Assembly (NCBI GenBank): GCA_028023455.1
Contig: JAQFVV010006203.1
Coordinates: 6,724,821 to 6,788,820 of the forward strand
From: Epiperipatus broadwayi
Lineage: Eukaryota; Onychophora; Udeonychophora; Euonychophora; Peripatidae
Length of the DNA stretch: 64,000 bases
Direction: 5' to 3'
The translations under genes and the position numbers were made by a program. This document shows, piece by piece, positions 36,923 through 50,879 of this stretch (positions within the stretch are counted from its first letter, which is position 1; every line of letters starts with the position of its first letter). The notes below the pieces were generated by a model. That model made no database searches, was not told where the DNA came from, and saw only the letters and a program-made list of their open reading frames with translations.

Positions 36923-37189
36923 GATTCTCCACATCCAGCCAGTTCATTTTTTTATAAACATTTGTTCTTAGGTTATTGTTCAATTTGATTCTTTCATTCT
37001 TTATAGATCTACTATGTCCTGATGGTATTTGAATACCAGTCAGACAGCATCGATGAAATTTAAATAAATCTAGTACAAGTTTATTGTAACAAAATACATT
37101 TATTTAATATCAATAACAAATAAGAAAGGATAATTTGTAGAATAACAGAAGAGAGATTTCAGTAGAAATCTATAGACTATAAATAAACT

Positions 37190-38730
37190 CTTGCATGTGT
37201 GAGGCATGTGTAGAAGTGTTCTATCAAGAATTATATAGCAATAAATAACAAGGAAAAGTATTTCTTACAACTATTATATCTTCTGAATTGCCCAGGATTT
37301 TAAATGAGGTGAGACATACAATTAAATTTATGAAGAAGGGAAAAGTTTCAGGTAATGATGGAATTATAATTGATATCTTAAAAGAAGAAGGAGAAAAAAA
37401 TAGTAAAAAATTTGGCAAAGTTATATACCAAGTATCTAAATGACAAAAATGTACCAAATGATTGGAAGAATGCAATATTAATATGAAGAAGATATCAGAA
37501 AATGTAGATCTATCAGTCTTTTATCAGTTCTATATAAATTTTTTATCAAGATAATTACAACATGTCTACAGCAAATTTTGGATTTTAACCAAACAAAAGA
37601 ATAAGCTGAATTTAAAAATGATTTTAGTACAGTGTATCATATACAAATTTTGAGAGAGGTTATAAAAAAGACCAATGAATATGAGTTGCCATTATGCTTT
37701 GGATTTGTAGATTATGAAAAGGCATTTGATTCTATAAGCTTTTTTTCATCAAGGTATAGACTGAAGATAATATCATATTTTGAAGAATATTTATAAAACT
37801 GCAACAGCAACAATGAAATTACATAATGATAGCAAAAAAATTAACATTGAGAAGGGTGTGTGATAGGGTGACTCCATATCTCCCAAAACTTTTTACAGCA
37901 GTTATGCAATAAATATTTTGTCTATTAAAATGGTAAGCTAAAGGAATAAAAGTAAATGGGAGATTATTTAAATCATCTAAATTTTGCAGATGATGTAGTT
38001 GTTTTTGCAAACAATGCTCTAGAGACTTCAGGAAATGTTGCAAGAGTTATCAGGTGAAAGCAAAAAAGTAGGATTAAAGATAAATGTTAAAAAGACTAAA
38101 GTAATGTTTAATGAATTTTCTCAAAGGAAGAAAATAGAAATTGATAATGATGTGTTAGAAGAAGTTAACAACAAATATAACGGTCAGATTATTATTACAA
38201 ATGGAAACATAATGGATGAAATTAATTGTGGAATTAAACTTGGGTGGAGTGCTTTTGGTAGAAAAAAATAATAATATGCCTATGTGTTTGAAAAGTAAGC
38301 TTTTTAGTAAATAGTGTGTTACCAGTTCTTACTTACAGATCTGAGACTTGGACACTTAACAAAAGAGCAATAAAGATTTCAGACCACTCAACCAAATATG
38401 AAGAGATGTATATTAGGAATAATGAGAAGGAATCTAAAACTAAATGCATTGGAGAGAGAAGAAACTGATGTCATTGAAAAAATTAAGAGATTGAAGTGGA
38501 GTTGGACTGGACATATTGCTAGAAGAGATGATAATTGATTGACAGTTGGAATCTTAAACCAGATTCCAAAAGATTGTAAAGGATCTAAAAAAAGACCACA
38601 TGTGAGATGGATGGATGAAATAAGGATGTGTGCTGGGGTGATATAGAAAAGAGAGGCTAGATATCGGAGATGGTTTAAACTTGGAAAATACTTGATCCTG
38701 TAGTAGATCAGTAATGGTTAAAAATGATGA
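37190..38730 (+). pseudogene. RTE-like LINE: reverse transcriptase and C-terminal tail, 5'-truncated
   Basis: Begins in the linker before RT (VFYQELYSNK), then EVRHTIK-MKKGKVSGNDGI (RT block 1), ISLLSVLYKFF-IKIIT, FVDYEKAFDSI at about 37706-37738 (block A, catalytic Asp), and NFADDVVVFANN with the catalytic FADD at 37983-37994. These are followed by SKKVGLKINVKKTKVMFNE (thumb), ITNGNIMDEI--GIKLGWSAF, SETWTLNKRAI and a GHIARRDD...KRPHVRWMDEIR tail. Catalytic Asp residues survive, but stops and frameshifts split the frame into at least six parts. No endonuclease is left. The protein would copy its own RNA at a nicked target. Lies in the same intron as the 36.0-kb tail fragment. Confidence 0.85.
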
Positions 38731-40612
38731 TATAAAAAAGCATTGATGTTGTATAACTAAACCAAAAATAAATTAGAAAATGTAAACATAATATTAGCTA
38801 AAATAGGATTTATTTAAGTAATTTTTATGTAATATTTTTTTTATAATGACTATAATAAACTGTGAAGTTATTTCGAATAATATATTAAAATGCAAATTTT
38901 TTTGTTAGAAAAAAAAAAAAGGTGAAATTTTATTTGTTATGTAGCTAAAAAAAATTTGAATACATAATGAAGTTTACCAAAAAATAAATTTCTATAGCTG
39001 ATTTTTTTTTTTAATTTGCTTTGTTTTTATTTAACATCTTCATAATTAATAGATATTATTATTTCAAGCAATATTTATCATAATAAAACTTTTATTTTTT
39101 TATCAAAATAAATTGTGTTAGGAAGCACTTTCTCTGCTTGTTTTATGAAAGGCCCAAGAATTTAGCTATTTTTTAATACTATTTTTATGAACTTGCTTAC
39201 AGATTCTATGTATTCTGTAAAAAAAAAATTAACAAATATTTAGATAAACCAGATTTGTTTACTTTATATCATTTTGATTTTTTTATCAAATTGTGGAAAA
39301 AAAAAAGTTTATTTTTTAAACATATTGTTATGTATATACTCAACACAATCCTTATAATCTTTTTTAACACTTTTTTTATTTTTTCATCTTGTAATTATAG
39401 TAGTTAGAAGATTTTACACTTAAAGATTTTTCAATTCCATTTTTTAAATATTAGTTAACATTTTTAGGTTAAGCAGATTACAGAAATAATGGGTAATGAA
39501 ACCTATTGACTAAGACAGAACTGCAAAGATAAAAGTGAGTTGTGGCAAGACAATTTAAAATCACTGAATTTGAAAAAATATCTCATTAATAATCTAATGT
39601 CTTATTAAAAATATATAAATACTTCTGTAAAATTGAAATGCTAAAATAAATTTTAGTGAGAATATGAAATAGCAAACTGGCACCAGTGATAATGAAATCC
39701 TATTTTTTGATCATAGTACCTTCATGCCAAGCATCCTTAAACATGCGATTTAAACAAAATATTATTTACATATGTTATGATTGTAGAAACATTTTTACCT
39801 ATGTAAATGTTGTGTCACTAGTAAATCTAACATTTTTGATTTCTATTAATTCTAATTTATCTTCATTTTTATCAGGCTGGCTTCTATTATATAAGTATTT
39901 AGAATACAAGTTAAATATTTAAAATTACAATATGCAGAATTTTTTCCTCCAGAAAAACCAATTCCAGCATAGCCTACTTTAATTATAATTGGTATTTTCT
40001 TATAGAGAATCATAATCAGAATAGTGAGTTATCCTGGTATATCTATTTTCCTAAGAATATTCTATAATTTGACAATATCACTTGAATCAAAGATGTAATC
40101 AATAATATATATATATAGACTTTTTAAAAAAATATTCTCTGAATTTTACATTATCCAATAATCATCATCAGTGTTTTTTTATTTTTTTTAATTTTTGTAC
40201 ATCTGGAATTTTTCTTTCTTTGTAAAGCTTCAGTCTGTTATGAATGGATTTCAGTGTGATCTTTCTTGTATATGGTATGTGAGATTCATTGCACCATAGT
40301 TTGTATACTATCAATATTATATAAAAATATAAATCATCCATCTTCTCTTCTTTTCAGGCTAAAGAGTAGTTTTCCAGATTAATTGACTTAATTTGTTTTA
40401 ATTAAAATATCTATTTTTAATATTTATTACATAAGAACTGTAAAATAATAACTTACAATTAGTAATATGCCATTTTGTTGGCTGAACATGCTTAGCTGGT
40501 ACACTAACATTTATCATAACATCTTATTTGACATTAGTTAGCATTCTATAATTGGTGAAGATTTAATTTGCTATTTGTGACTACTTACAGATAGATCATG
40601 TGGAGCTTAGAT
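38731..40612. other. A+T-rich intronic or intergenic DNA
   Basis: Homopolymer-rich, with only short frames (such as 39686-39922) lacking motifs. Nothing further seen. Confidence 0.5.
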
Positions 40613-41284
40613 CAAGAATGGCCAGTCTATGGCGCACATGCCGAACATGAGGTATTGTAGCATCAAATTTATACATGGAACCCCTGATTATAATGTTTAA
40701 AAGTATGACTAGATCTTTATAAAGTAATATTATATTTAAAAGAAATTTGTTCGTATTCAGAAAAAAAAAATATTATAAACGCTCAAATTCTGTAAATAAA
40801 ATGATAAAAATATTTCGTTAAAAAAAAAAGTTGCTCCTCATTTATTCTATAATTGAATATTTGATACTTACCTTTGATGTGATTAATCCAGAATAAGTTC
40901 TTTATTGTTCTTAATTTTCATTTTGTTTTTTACAAAAATATTTTTTATTGTAAAACTCATAAAAAAAACAAATAAGATCACATATGATTGATTCCAGTTT
41001 GCAAAATATTCTGCTGCTTTTTATTTACAAAGTTAACTCCAAACATTAACAATCTGGTAAATGCAAGGAATTCAAAATGGAGTCAAAGCTTTGATTGGAT
41101 TAAAATAAGCAATATTTAAACTTTAATTTTTATCTACGATATTATAAAAATAATGCCAAAATATTATTTATCTATAACAATGTATTTTATACAAAAATAC
41201 ATTAGTATTGCAAAAAATGTATAGTGCATGTGAACTCGAGCATGGGAAAACTAGTATCTTATTTTAAAATCTTGGCCACTCCTG
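40613..41284. mobile_element. hAT-type MITE
   Basis: The ends are inverted: CAAGAATGGCCAGTC at 40613 against CAGGAGTGGCCAAGA read backwards from 41284, followed by G+C-richer subterminal words (GGCGCACATGCCG; CATGCTCGAG reversed). Such CAGGGGTGGCCA-like ends are typical of hAT elements. The flanking 8 bases, gcttagat and gcctagtt, match at 6 of 8, fitting an aged 8-bp target duplication. No transposase inside. Confidence 0.65.
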
Positions 41285-41669
41285 GCCTAGTTGGTGGTAA
41301 TTAATGAAAGATATTCATATTAATATTAGAAAACAGACTGATCAGATATAACAACTAGTGAATAATGCTGGTTGCTATATTCTTTGCGCGATTACTAGTG
41401 AGTAGATTTTTTGTACCACCACTTGAATCATTTATTTTTTTTTAAAAAAAAATTTTCAAATTTCATATTGCTTCAATATGTAAAGAAATACAGTTGCATT
41501 GTATGGTTGTAATTAATTAAAAATCTTAATTAGAAGTTTCTTTTTAGCCACAAGATTTTTAAATACGTATTACTATAGATAAGTTTTTGTTAGTCATAAG
41601 ATTTCTAAATACATATTGCTATAGATATGAAATTGTATTCATAGTTCATTGTGATGGCTTTCATCACAG

Positions 41670-41783
41670 TTATAGTAATAGTTATATCACAAATGAAGCA
41701 CAATTAGTCAGTGATGAAAAACAATCTGAATGGTTTGATGCAAAAGATGAAATAAAAAAAAAACTAGATATTTTTAATGAAAT
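41670..41783 (+). CDS. Possible exon with acidic peptide
   Basis: A TTTCATCACAG acceptor and an AAT/GTATAT donor bracket 114 nt that encode SYITNEAQLVSDEKQSEW then FDAKDEIKKKLDIFNE in one frame. The composition is coding-like and recalls the disordered style of the 33.45-kb exon, so it could be a later exon of that gene. The required phase does not follow directly from that exon (phase 0), so another exon would have to lie between them. The donor is weak. Confidence 0.25.
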
Positions 41784-42362
41784 GTATATATTTTTTAATA
41801 AATTAGATTTCATCTTTATAAATTTTATTGAATATGCGATATGGATAATAAAGTAATATCTAGTCTTCTGTTATAATAATAATTGTTTCAACTTTCTATT
41901 GTTTATACATGATTTTTATATATGAAATACTTCTATTCACAGTATAGTAATTCCTCATATTAACTCCTTTTTGCTTAACAATGATTTGCTATAATGGCAC
42001 TGCTTTTAAATTATATAATGTATGTATAACATTTTGGTGATTTTCACCATTGTCATTTTTTTAAGAGCATCATTTTGTTTACATTATTCATATACATATA
42101 TATTTCTGGCATTTTTTTCAAACTTCACAAAGTTGTATATTGTGTACTATGTATATAATATTTTTATATTAAACAAATCTAAATGGTATCCACCTTAATG
42201 CTTATGATTGATGCTGCTGCTAATATAATTGTAAGTTTATAAAATTTTAATTTTTTATTGAATAGTTTTTTTAAACAAAGGATTACTGAAGCCATGAGTA
42301 TGAAGTCAGTAGATTTTAGGGAGAATTGTAAATTACCAAGAGACAAAAGAGAGAGAAAGAGA

Positions 42363-42960
<598 letters not shown>

Positions 42961-42977
42961 GTTATTTAATTAATTAT

Positions 42978-43027
42978 AAATTGTTAATTATAGAGCATTC
43001 ATTATTTTAAATACTATTATAAATGTG
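42978..43027 (+). repeat. Dispersed repeat shared with 34921-34970
   Basis: Second copy of the AAATTG(C/T)TAATTATAG word family, immediately after the microsatellite. It may mark the end of a mobile element whose tail seeded the AAT repeat. Confidence 0.6.
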
Positions 43028-43429
43028 GTGTACAAATAATAGACTTTTATGTGACTTAGCAAGGATAATTAGTTCTCCAAAATTCATCATAAAACAAGAA
43101 AATTGTATAAAAAGCAAGGATTATAATGGTTTTTTATGGGAAAAAATTTAGCTCGATTCTGTAGATAAAAATTAAACTATAAATTATTAATATTGTATTA
43201 GCAAACAACATAACATATTATATATATATTAGTTAAAAAAATCCTATTGCACAGTATAGGCATGTGTAAACTCTGCTATATATGTATTATGCAAATATGC
43301 ACTTAAAATATATATATATGCAAGGTAATGCAATTTAAATCTGTGTAAAAAGAAAAAAGCATTTAGCTCAAAAGTTACTCTTTTTTATAATCCTTTCATT
43401 CAGCATTCATTGTCATCCAGCTTTCTGAG

Positions 43430-43970
43430 TCATCAGTCATCAGTTGCTCATTCTAAGAATCTATTATTAGCTTTTAAATCTTTTGATGATTTGATTTTTT
43501 TGGAGGAGTGAAAAAGTTTAGTAAATGGTTGCCTTATTTGTTTGATTTTCTCTTCATACAACATATTATAAACTCTCATTTATTTTTGGATTTAATGGAG
43601 CGTGCTAAGTCAGGATTAGATTTTTTGAAAAGTGCTGTTCATGGCCTCATGATATGAAATCAGTTCCTTAAGTATTTTTATGTCCAGGTTCTTCTCTAGA
43701 GGCTTGTTGATTTTTTTTTCTACATCCAATTGTATTAATTCCTCATTAGTTAATACTTCAATGTGTAGTTGCAAAAACTTTAATATTATTATATATTTCT
43801 CTTAAGCATTATCATCCAAAGTGATGACAAAATGCTGTATTACTTGTTGAAGGTAATATATCTTGAAAGTTGCAATGATTCTTTGATCTATAGGTAGAAG
43901 AAATGATGTGTAGTTCGGTAGTATTAGTTGTTGCTTATGATTCCAATTGAAAATCTATGTAGCTGTAAAC
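43430..43970 (-). pseudogene. Tigger/pogo-type transposase, C-terminal part
   Basis: On the minus strand: LPNYTSFLLPIDQRIIATF then KIYYLQQVIQHF, the block around the last catalytic residue of Tigger DDE transposases (usually LPPNTTSLIQPMDQGVIATF). After a gap come LTNEELIQLDVEKK and a NPDLARSIKSKNK block followed by TFFTPPKK, in the order expected for the C-terminus (usually ...QTSLDxFFK). Family members cut and paste DNA between TA sites and are related to CENP-B. Stops and frameshifts show it is dead. The DNA-binding half and the first catalytic residues are missing. Confidence 0.75.
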
Positions 43971-45174
43971 TTAAAATTTTTTTCTTCTAATATCTCTAAG
44001 AAAAAATAGGTAATTTCACTGTGTAAATATACAGAAAAGTGAATTGAGAAAGGGAGAGTAAGTTTGCAGTTGTCAGGTTTTTTATTCCACAAAAATTTTC
44101 AATCACTGTGCTGAAAAAAGAAAATCCCATACTGAAGTTTCATTTTTTCACAATTCATAATCTTATGTTATTTATGTGAAATTATTTAGAATTAAAAAAA
44201 ACAATGTTTAATATCTCATTTAGCTGTTACTGCCATAACTATAAAGACATTATTTATTAACAGTGTAAGGTAGGCAAGTTATAGAACTGTACAATATCAA
44301 ACTATTATCGTTCACTTAATTTTGAAAAAAAAAAAAAACTAAATGTATGTAATGCATTCTGTGTTGCTTATTATAATCAGTATTTAAGGCTTTTTTTACA
44401 ATATGTACTGTGTAGATCTAAATAAATATCATTTTATATACAAGTATGCTGGTTTTTTTGGCATGAGAGGTCACATTTTATTAAGCACAGTAGCCATTTC
44501 TTTGAAATGATTTTATAGACTATTTAAATAAATATTAAAGGTATGAATCTTCTTCAATTTATTCATATTGTATTTTCATCATATAAAATTTATTATTAAC
44601 TTTATAATGCTTGAAATTATGCACACTTTTTTTATTGAAAATATATTTACGATTATAGTTTTGATTTGACTAAAATAGTATTCATTAAGATTTTAATCCA
44701 AAATTGATTATCTGAATATTTTAGATATTTATTTTATACACAATTTAAAATTAAATATTAATAATGTATGACAAAATTTATTTTTAGTTATATGCTGATT
44801 GAAATTTTCATTTTTTTTTTCTATATTTTTTTGCATTCACAATAATGTCTGCTATTGTCTTGGATATCTGAAATAAATTACAAGTTGTTTTAAAATCACA
44901 CAAGTAGAATATTATTTTAAATTTAGATTTAGTAATTTTTGATCAAAAAAAAAGCTGATTATTAATTGCATAATCCATGGAATCATTTTCCCACCAAAGT
45001 AACAATTACTGTAACTAAATTATAATACAATGATCATAATTTTTGCCAAAAGTAAAAGTACTGCTCATATTTATAAAAGAGTAAATGTAATATACAGTTT
45101 TAAACTAATATTCACATTTTACAATTTAATATTGTATTAATATATTTGGTTGTTGAACATTATAATTGTGTTTA
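43971..45174. other. A+T-rich stretch without a recognised gene
   Basis: Homopolymer-rich; may include the 5' remains of the Tigger-like element, but no further motif was found. Confidence 0.45.
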
Positions 45175-46405
45175 TTATACTGAACGAAACACTTTTTTTT
45201 TTAATAATCACTAGCAATGAAAATCTTTACTTTGTATATGTCATTAATGAAATACTGATTGTCTTGCAAGGACAATAGATGAAATTAAAGTACTATACCG
45301 TACATTAATTTTATTTTAAGTTTATAATCAAAATATTGTATACGGTACTGTGATATTGTGTATTGTATTGTGTATTATGAATAAACGCTGTACAGTATTT
45401 TCAGCATGAATGTCACTATTTTCCCTAGCTTTAATAAAATAAATTATCCTATGACATCATCTATCTTAAAATGGCTACAAAAAAAAAACAATTTTTTTAA
45501 GAGCATTTTAGTGAATAGTTGATTGTACTTCAAAATAATGGATGCAAAATGATGATGATAATTATTGTGAATCCTGGCATAAAGATCCAGTAATAAGAAA
45601 GATATTGGTGCATACATTTTTTGTAAAAATGTTTTAATATGCTATCAGTTTCTAAATGTTTTTTTTTTTGGAGGGGGGGAGGTAAATAGGGTTACAGAAA
45701 AAATTATGAAAATGCATTTAGTTATTTTATTGTAATATTACTGTTTTTCATTTCTTTTTAATTTTATTATAAATGTTTGTTATATTATGTTAAATAAAAT
45801 AATTAATGAAATCTAATTTGAGTAATAAAATAATATTACAGTAAAATAACTTTTCATCTACTTTGTACACTAATGAATCATTTTGTTGTTATATGTAGTC
45901 TTGAATCAAAAAAAAGACTTAAGTCAGTTTTCATGAATTTTGTTTAATGGTGAGACTTGATTGACGTTCTGTATTTATTATGAAGTGATACCCTGATTAC
46001 TGAAGGACTTATGTGAAAAAATTATAATGATCTGATCTATATTTACTATTGACTATTCACTTTTTTTTTAAAAAAAAAGGGCCGCAATTTGGGAAAATGT
46101 TAGTCGTATTATAAAATTAATCATATCATAAGATAGTGTCTTCACTATAGTTACATCAGCTGAAAATAAAATGGCAACTTTGACACTAAATATTTACAGT
46201 ACAGTGCAGAGTTTATTAATTATACAATGCCCAATATTATGTTTTTATTATGGAATTGAAATATAATTAATGTATTTTATCTGATTTTTATCCATTGTCT
46301 TTGCAAGACAATCAGTGACATCATTTATGACATCCAAAGAGAAGATTTTCATCATTAATGACTACAAAAGCAAAATAAATAAATGTCAATTTCATTCAGT
46401 ACAGT
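45175..46405. mobile_element. Degenerate foldback (palindromic) element
   Basis: The left arm from 45175 and the right arm ending near 46405 are inverted copies. ACTGATTGTCTTGCAAGGACAAT at 45255-45277 matches the reverse of 46297-46315, GTGAATAGTTGATTG at 45511 matches the reverse near 46050, and GTTATTTTATTGTAATATTAC at 45720 pairs with 45829-45850. The centre is near 45790. Arms are perhaps 70-75 percent alike by eye, with indels. No coding content. This is a foldback-type element or an old inverted duplication. Confidence 0.65.
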
Positions 46406-46904
46406 AATAAAAAATATCCTTCGATGATATATAACAACAAAATGTATTAATTAATATTAACTTTAAAATGTATACATCAGGTAAAATAAAATATATTCAC
46501 TTAATCAGTATTATGGATTAAAGCTATCTTGTTTGCAGCAAAAAATAATCTAATCATAATAGTATATTATTTTGAAATCGAAAAATGATTTTGTGCCTTA
46601 TGCAGTTAATAATCAATTTTATATGATCATAGATCACTAAGCATAAGCTAAAAATATCATTTATTTGCTCAATTTTAAATCAACAATTTTGTAATTTGTT
46701 TCTGATTTTCAAGTTAATGGCAACTGTTAAAAAAAATACATATTTACAGCATCAGCAAAAAAAAAAAAAAAAAAAGATTTACTCATTTAAATTAATTTCA
46801 GCAAATTTTTATTTAATTCCACTGCATTTATGTAAATTTAATATAATTCATGAAAAAAAAAAGATAATAGAACCAAAAATAAAATCTAAAATGTACATTT
46901 TAGT

Positions 46905-47431
46905 TAGTTGTAATAATATGTTGGGACTATTTCCATCATTTATCATTAAATGTTAAATGTCTAGAAAATTTTACATTTTATTTAAACTTTTTAAATACAA
47001 ACAACTAATAGGCATCACAGGTTAATAAATTACACTTTTCAGGTGGTCTGTTGCTGGCCTGACAAGTGACAATATTAGTATAGGAGTCAAACTTATACCT
47101 TTAGATTCTTGAATATTGAATTATAAGGCAATGCTCTAACCAAATGAGCTATTTTGTCAAAAGCAAGTCATTTGAAATTTTATATACTTATTTATGATGG
47201 TTCAAATCCTTCGGATTCCTCCAATTTTTTTTAAATATTTTTTTCTAAGAATGAGATTAATTAGAGAATTCCAGATGTGTATTGTCACACCGAATTGACT
47301 TATAAGATTATTTACCATTGACGAGCAACTTCTTGGAATTTTTTCTTTGCAACTTTTCCTCTCTATCCAACATTTTTGCATTTTCCCAGTCAAACTTATT
47401 GTAAAGGTCAGATATGTATAGCCAGCAAAAA
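46905..47431 (-). mobile_element. Penelope-like element 3' fragment with tRNA-like segment
   Basis: From 47390 downward the minus strand holds NAKMLDREEKLQRK-like and W-ERKSCKEK, LRKKYLKKIGGI in alternate frames, the end of a PLE endonuclease. It matches 51630-52112 (+) base for base over several hundred positions, including a tRNA-like segment and a shared end (AATGATAAATGATGG). The upstream edge coincides with the start of a 406-bp tandem repeat. Confidence 0.7.
47079..47152 (-). ncRNA. tRNA-like segment in the PLE 3' region (copy 1)
   Basis: Minus strand: ATAGCTCATTTGGTTAGAGCA (A-box and D-arm), an ATTG...CAAT arm, a longer variable part, then AAGTTTGACTCCTAT (B-box and T-loop). Conserved in copy 2 at 51873-51950. 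Not a working tRNA: there is no proper acceptor stem. Confidence 0.55.
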
Positions 47432-48243
47432 TAATCTTAAGAACTAAGCAATGATTATTAACTTGTGCATGTGTGTGTAACATCTATAAAACATTACCAC
47501 AAACAATACAATGTTGAACATAATTACTTGCAACCCCTGGATAATCTCCACATGACTATCGTATCTGATGTTAACATACATACCTTTTCTTTTATATCCC
47601 ATTAGGATCAGGGAGATACAAGAGACTCTTAAGTTATATAAAAATGATGAATATATTGATTGTGGTAAATAATATACAAATGCAGAGATAATTTAGATTT
47701 ATTAATGTAATTAAAAATAGTAAAACCAAAAAAAAAGTATAAATATATTTCCATTGCCGATTATAAAAGTAATTGGGAGAACCTAGCATGGGTTTGAATT
47801 TATGATAATTATGTAAGTTATCACATATTTAATTTAGTAATCTTAAGAACTAAGCAATGATTATCAACTTGTGCATGTGTGTGTATCATCTATAAAACAT
47901 TACCACAAACAATACAAAGTTGAACATCATTACTTACAATCCCTGGATAATTTCCACATGACTATCGTATCTGATGTTAACATACATACCTTTTCTCTTA
48001 TATCCCATTAGGATCAGGGAAATGCAAGAGACTCTTAAGTTATATAAAAATGATGAATATATTGATTGCAGTAAATAATTTACAAATGCAGAGATAATTT
48101 AGATTTATTAATGTAATTAAAAATAGTAATAACAAAAAAAAAAGTATACATATATTTCCATTGCCGATTATAAAAGTAATTGGGAGAAGCTAGCATGGGT
48201 TTGAATTCATGATAATTATGTAAGTTATCACATATTTAATTTT
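47432..48243. repeat. 406-bp tandem duplication
   Basis: Two direct copies, 47432-47837 and 47838-48243, about 95 percent alike by eye. Landmarks: TAATCTTAAGAACTAAGC at each start and CCATTGCCGATTATAAAAG near each end. The unit abuts the PLE fragment and may be part of the same element. A CCCTGGAT motif in it recurs at 48492. Confidence 0.9.
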
Positions 48244-50879
48244 GAACATATTTTTTAAAAAAGGAAAAAAATGAGTTAAACATTATTAATTTAGAACATG
48301 AGTTATTATCAACTCTGAAATATGTTTTAATTAGTTTCACAGATTTGTCACAATTGGGAACTTACCACACATGTTTTATCATTATTTCAAATTTATCAAG
48401 TTTTATTTTATGATTATATCTCTGTTCTCACACTCTGGTTCATTATGTATACAAAACATGGATGTGGTAATGTATTTACTTATTCTCATAATCCCTGGAT
48501 AGATATTTTGATGCAACCTACTCATGTTTTAATAAATACATAATTAAAGTGTTTGGTACAACTAGGTGTGGGCTCAGCTTAAAGAATTTGACTACATCGG
48601 TAAGGGTACATAATCGCAAATGATCCTCAGATCATAGCATTTTTATAACATTATGGATATTATAAATTAGATCAGAAAAATATTTCACAAATATTACTAA
48701 CATATAAAATAAATCATTGCGATTCTAGATTGTAATGACAATGTTTTTTTGATAACAAACACCATATGTAAAATAAGGTAATGCCGGCCTTTGCGTAGTT
48801 ATACAAGAGAAAACACATCAGGTATATTATTAATATAAAGCAGAAAATAATCAATTACTTCAATAATTAGTACACGAAAGCAAATAAAACTTAGCAATGA
48901 AGAATAAGGGGAAATAATTAATTATTGAGTGGCCTATAATTTAAAGTTATACCTGTTTTAAGCATGAATTGACATTTTTTATGATACACTGGCAATCATA
49001 ATCTATATTTAAATGTGAGTTCAACATTCATTTGACGTAATCAATCCTGACACTATAACATGAAGATAAAATTAATCAATAGATATTTCATCTAAATCCA
49101 ATCAGACTATATATACAAACACATGCACTTATTTTGATATTGTATAAATATAATTAAAATATATAGTCATAAGATAATTTGTTAAATATGAATGTGGTAT
49201 CTCCAAATTAATGTAAATACTTTTAAGTAATCAACTATAGATATCCTGATATTATTTGAGTCACTTTTAAGTAATCATCTATAGATATCCTAATATTATT
49301 TGAGTCACTTTTACATTGATAGAATTTCATGTGTGTCTAATCAATCTGAGTTTTACCATAATTATATGATTCAGAAACAAATGAAACATATATAAAAAAA
49401 GGAAATTATTCTCAAAAGAAAATCTTTGAGCAGGGGTGCGGGGGGATGACAATTAAGCATTTTTTGCATATTAAAGTAAGTTTTTCAGTAGATTAAAATG
49501 CTCATTGAAAAATTTAAAAAAAATGTACTCTGGATATCACCCTATTGCACAATACTAGACATTTAACATGGATTAATTAAGATGATGACCAAATGAAAGT
49601 ACATACTCTATCATTAATTATGACAGTTTAAATATATATCAACTATAGATATACTTCTAATCAATATACATAATAATAGGAAATCAAAATATGTAAGTGA
49701 TATAAAAGAAAATATACAAAAAAAAAATATTAATAATTTACTGACATTCTTCTAATCATACGAAGTCCAGGCTAAGAGTTCAAATGTCTCTTTACTTTAT
49801 TTGCCTAACTGGAAGACCGAAACTTAATTATATTTGTGAATCTTGAGTAGCTTCAGTGGAGCAATGTCTTTCTTAATTTGTGATTTCCATATATCTTTAA
49901 TTTCTGGAGCATCTTTTTCTTTTGTCAGCTATTAACATTTTTTAAGTATCTGGAGTTTCTGAATTTGTAAGACATTAAATTGCTCATCATTTGACTAGTT
50001 ATAAAGAACTTATTGGAGGAGACTTTTATGGTTAAAACTAATCTTTTGTACCTGTTGATGGATCTTTACAAGGCTGGATAGCAGGTTTAATATTGGTCAA
50101 GTTTTATGAATGTGCAAGTAAGTAGACATGATCGGCAACTAACTGAGTTCAATAACAATGATTTGAATGGATATCATATTGGAACTTCTAGCTCATGCCT
50201 CCATGAGATGATAGAGTAGAACAGAGACTACCTTTCACTCCTCCATGCTTAGATTTTCCATGAACATAGTTCCCAGCTGCACCAGGATTGAAGTCATGAT
50301 GTGAAGATTATTTCAATACATTTTGCTAAGTTTATATATGATTAATAAACAAAAGGTTTCTAGATTTAGCTTTTGAAATTTGTTTTTTGTTAATAACTTA
50401 ATCTATTTTTCTGTAAATTTGCTGGAATTTTCATTTCACTAATTAACTTGATTCCTGAACATCTGTTGTTTATACTTTGATTCTAAGATAATTAAGAATA
50501 TTTAACACTCAACCTCATTACCAACCTCTGCCAAAATATGTTAATAACTTTTAAGGAAACTAAAAACAAAGAAATATCTTAATTTTAGTAAAAATGGAGA
50601 TCTTTTTCAATACTTTCAATGACTTAGCAAAATCATTTCACCTGCTTGTGTGCCTTCTGGTTAATAAGGCCCTTAATAGAAAATGTTTTATCTATAACTA
50701 AATGTGGTTCTTGTACACCTGCAATTCATTAAGCATTTATATGATATACCTAGCAATGCTAATTAATTTATTTATTTCAACCAGAGTTAAAAATTGAATT
50801 TCCTTTGAATGTGGCATTATGTGATTCTATCACATATACATATGCTCATATTGCAATTAATTCTGGTTAAAAACATGTT
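48244..50879. other. A+T-rich region, one less biased patch
   Basis: A 44-bp tandem duplication lies at 49219-49306 (ACTTTTAAGTAATCA start). The patch 49750-50320 has a more coding-like composition on the minus strand (HHDFNPGAAGNYV-like stretch near 50300), but I cannot assign it; it may be a dead element or a fossil exon. Nothing else seen. Confidence 0.4.
49219..49306. repeat. 44-bp tandem duplication
   Basis: ACTTTTAAGTAATCA...TATTATTTGAGTC occurs at 49219 and 49263 with two differences. Confidence 0.8.

Noticed and set aside
46696-46956. 86-codon plus frame
   Set aside because: Poly-Lys from A runs and hydrophobic A+T-rich residues; overlaps the end of a PLE fragment on the other strand.
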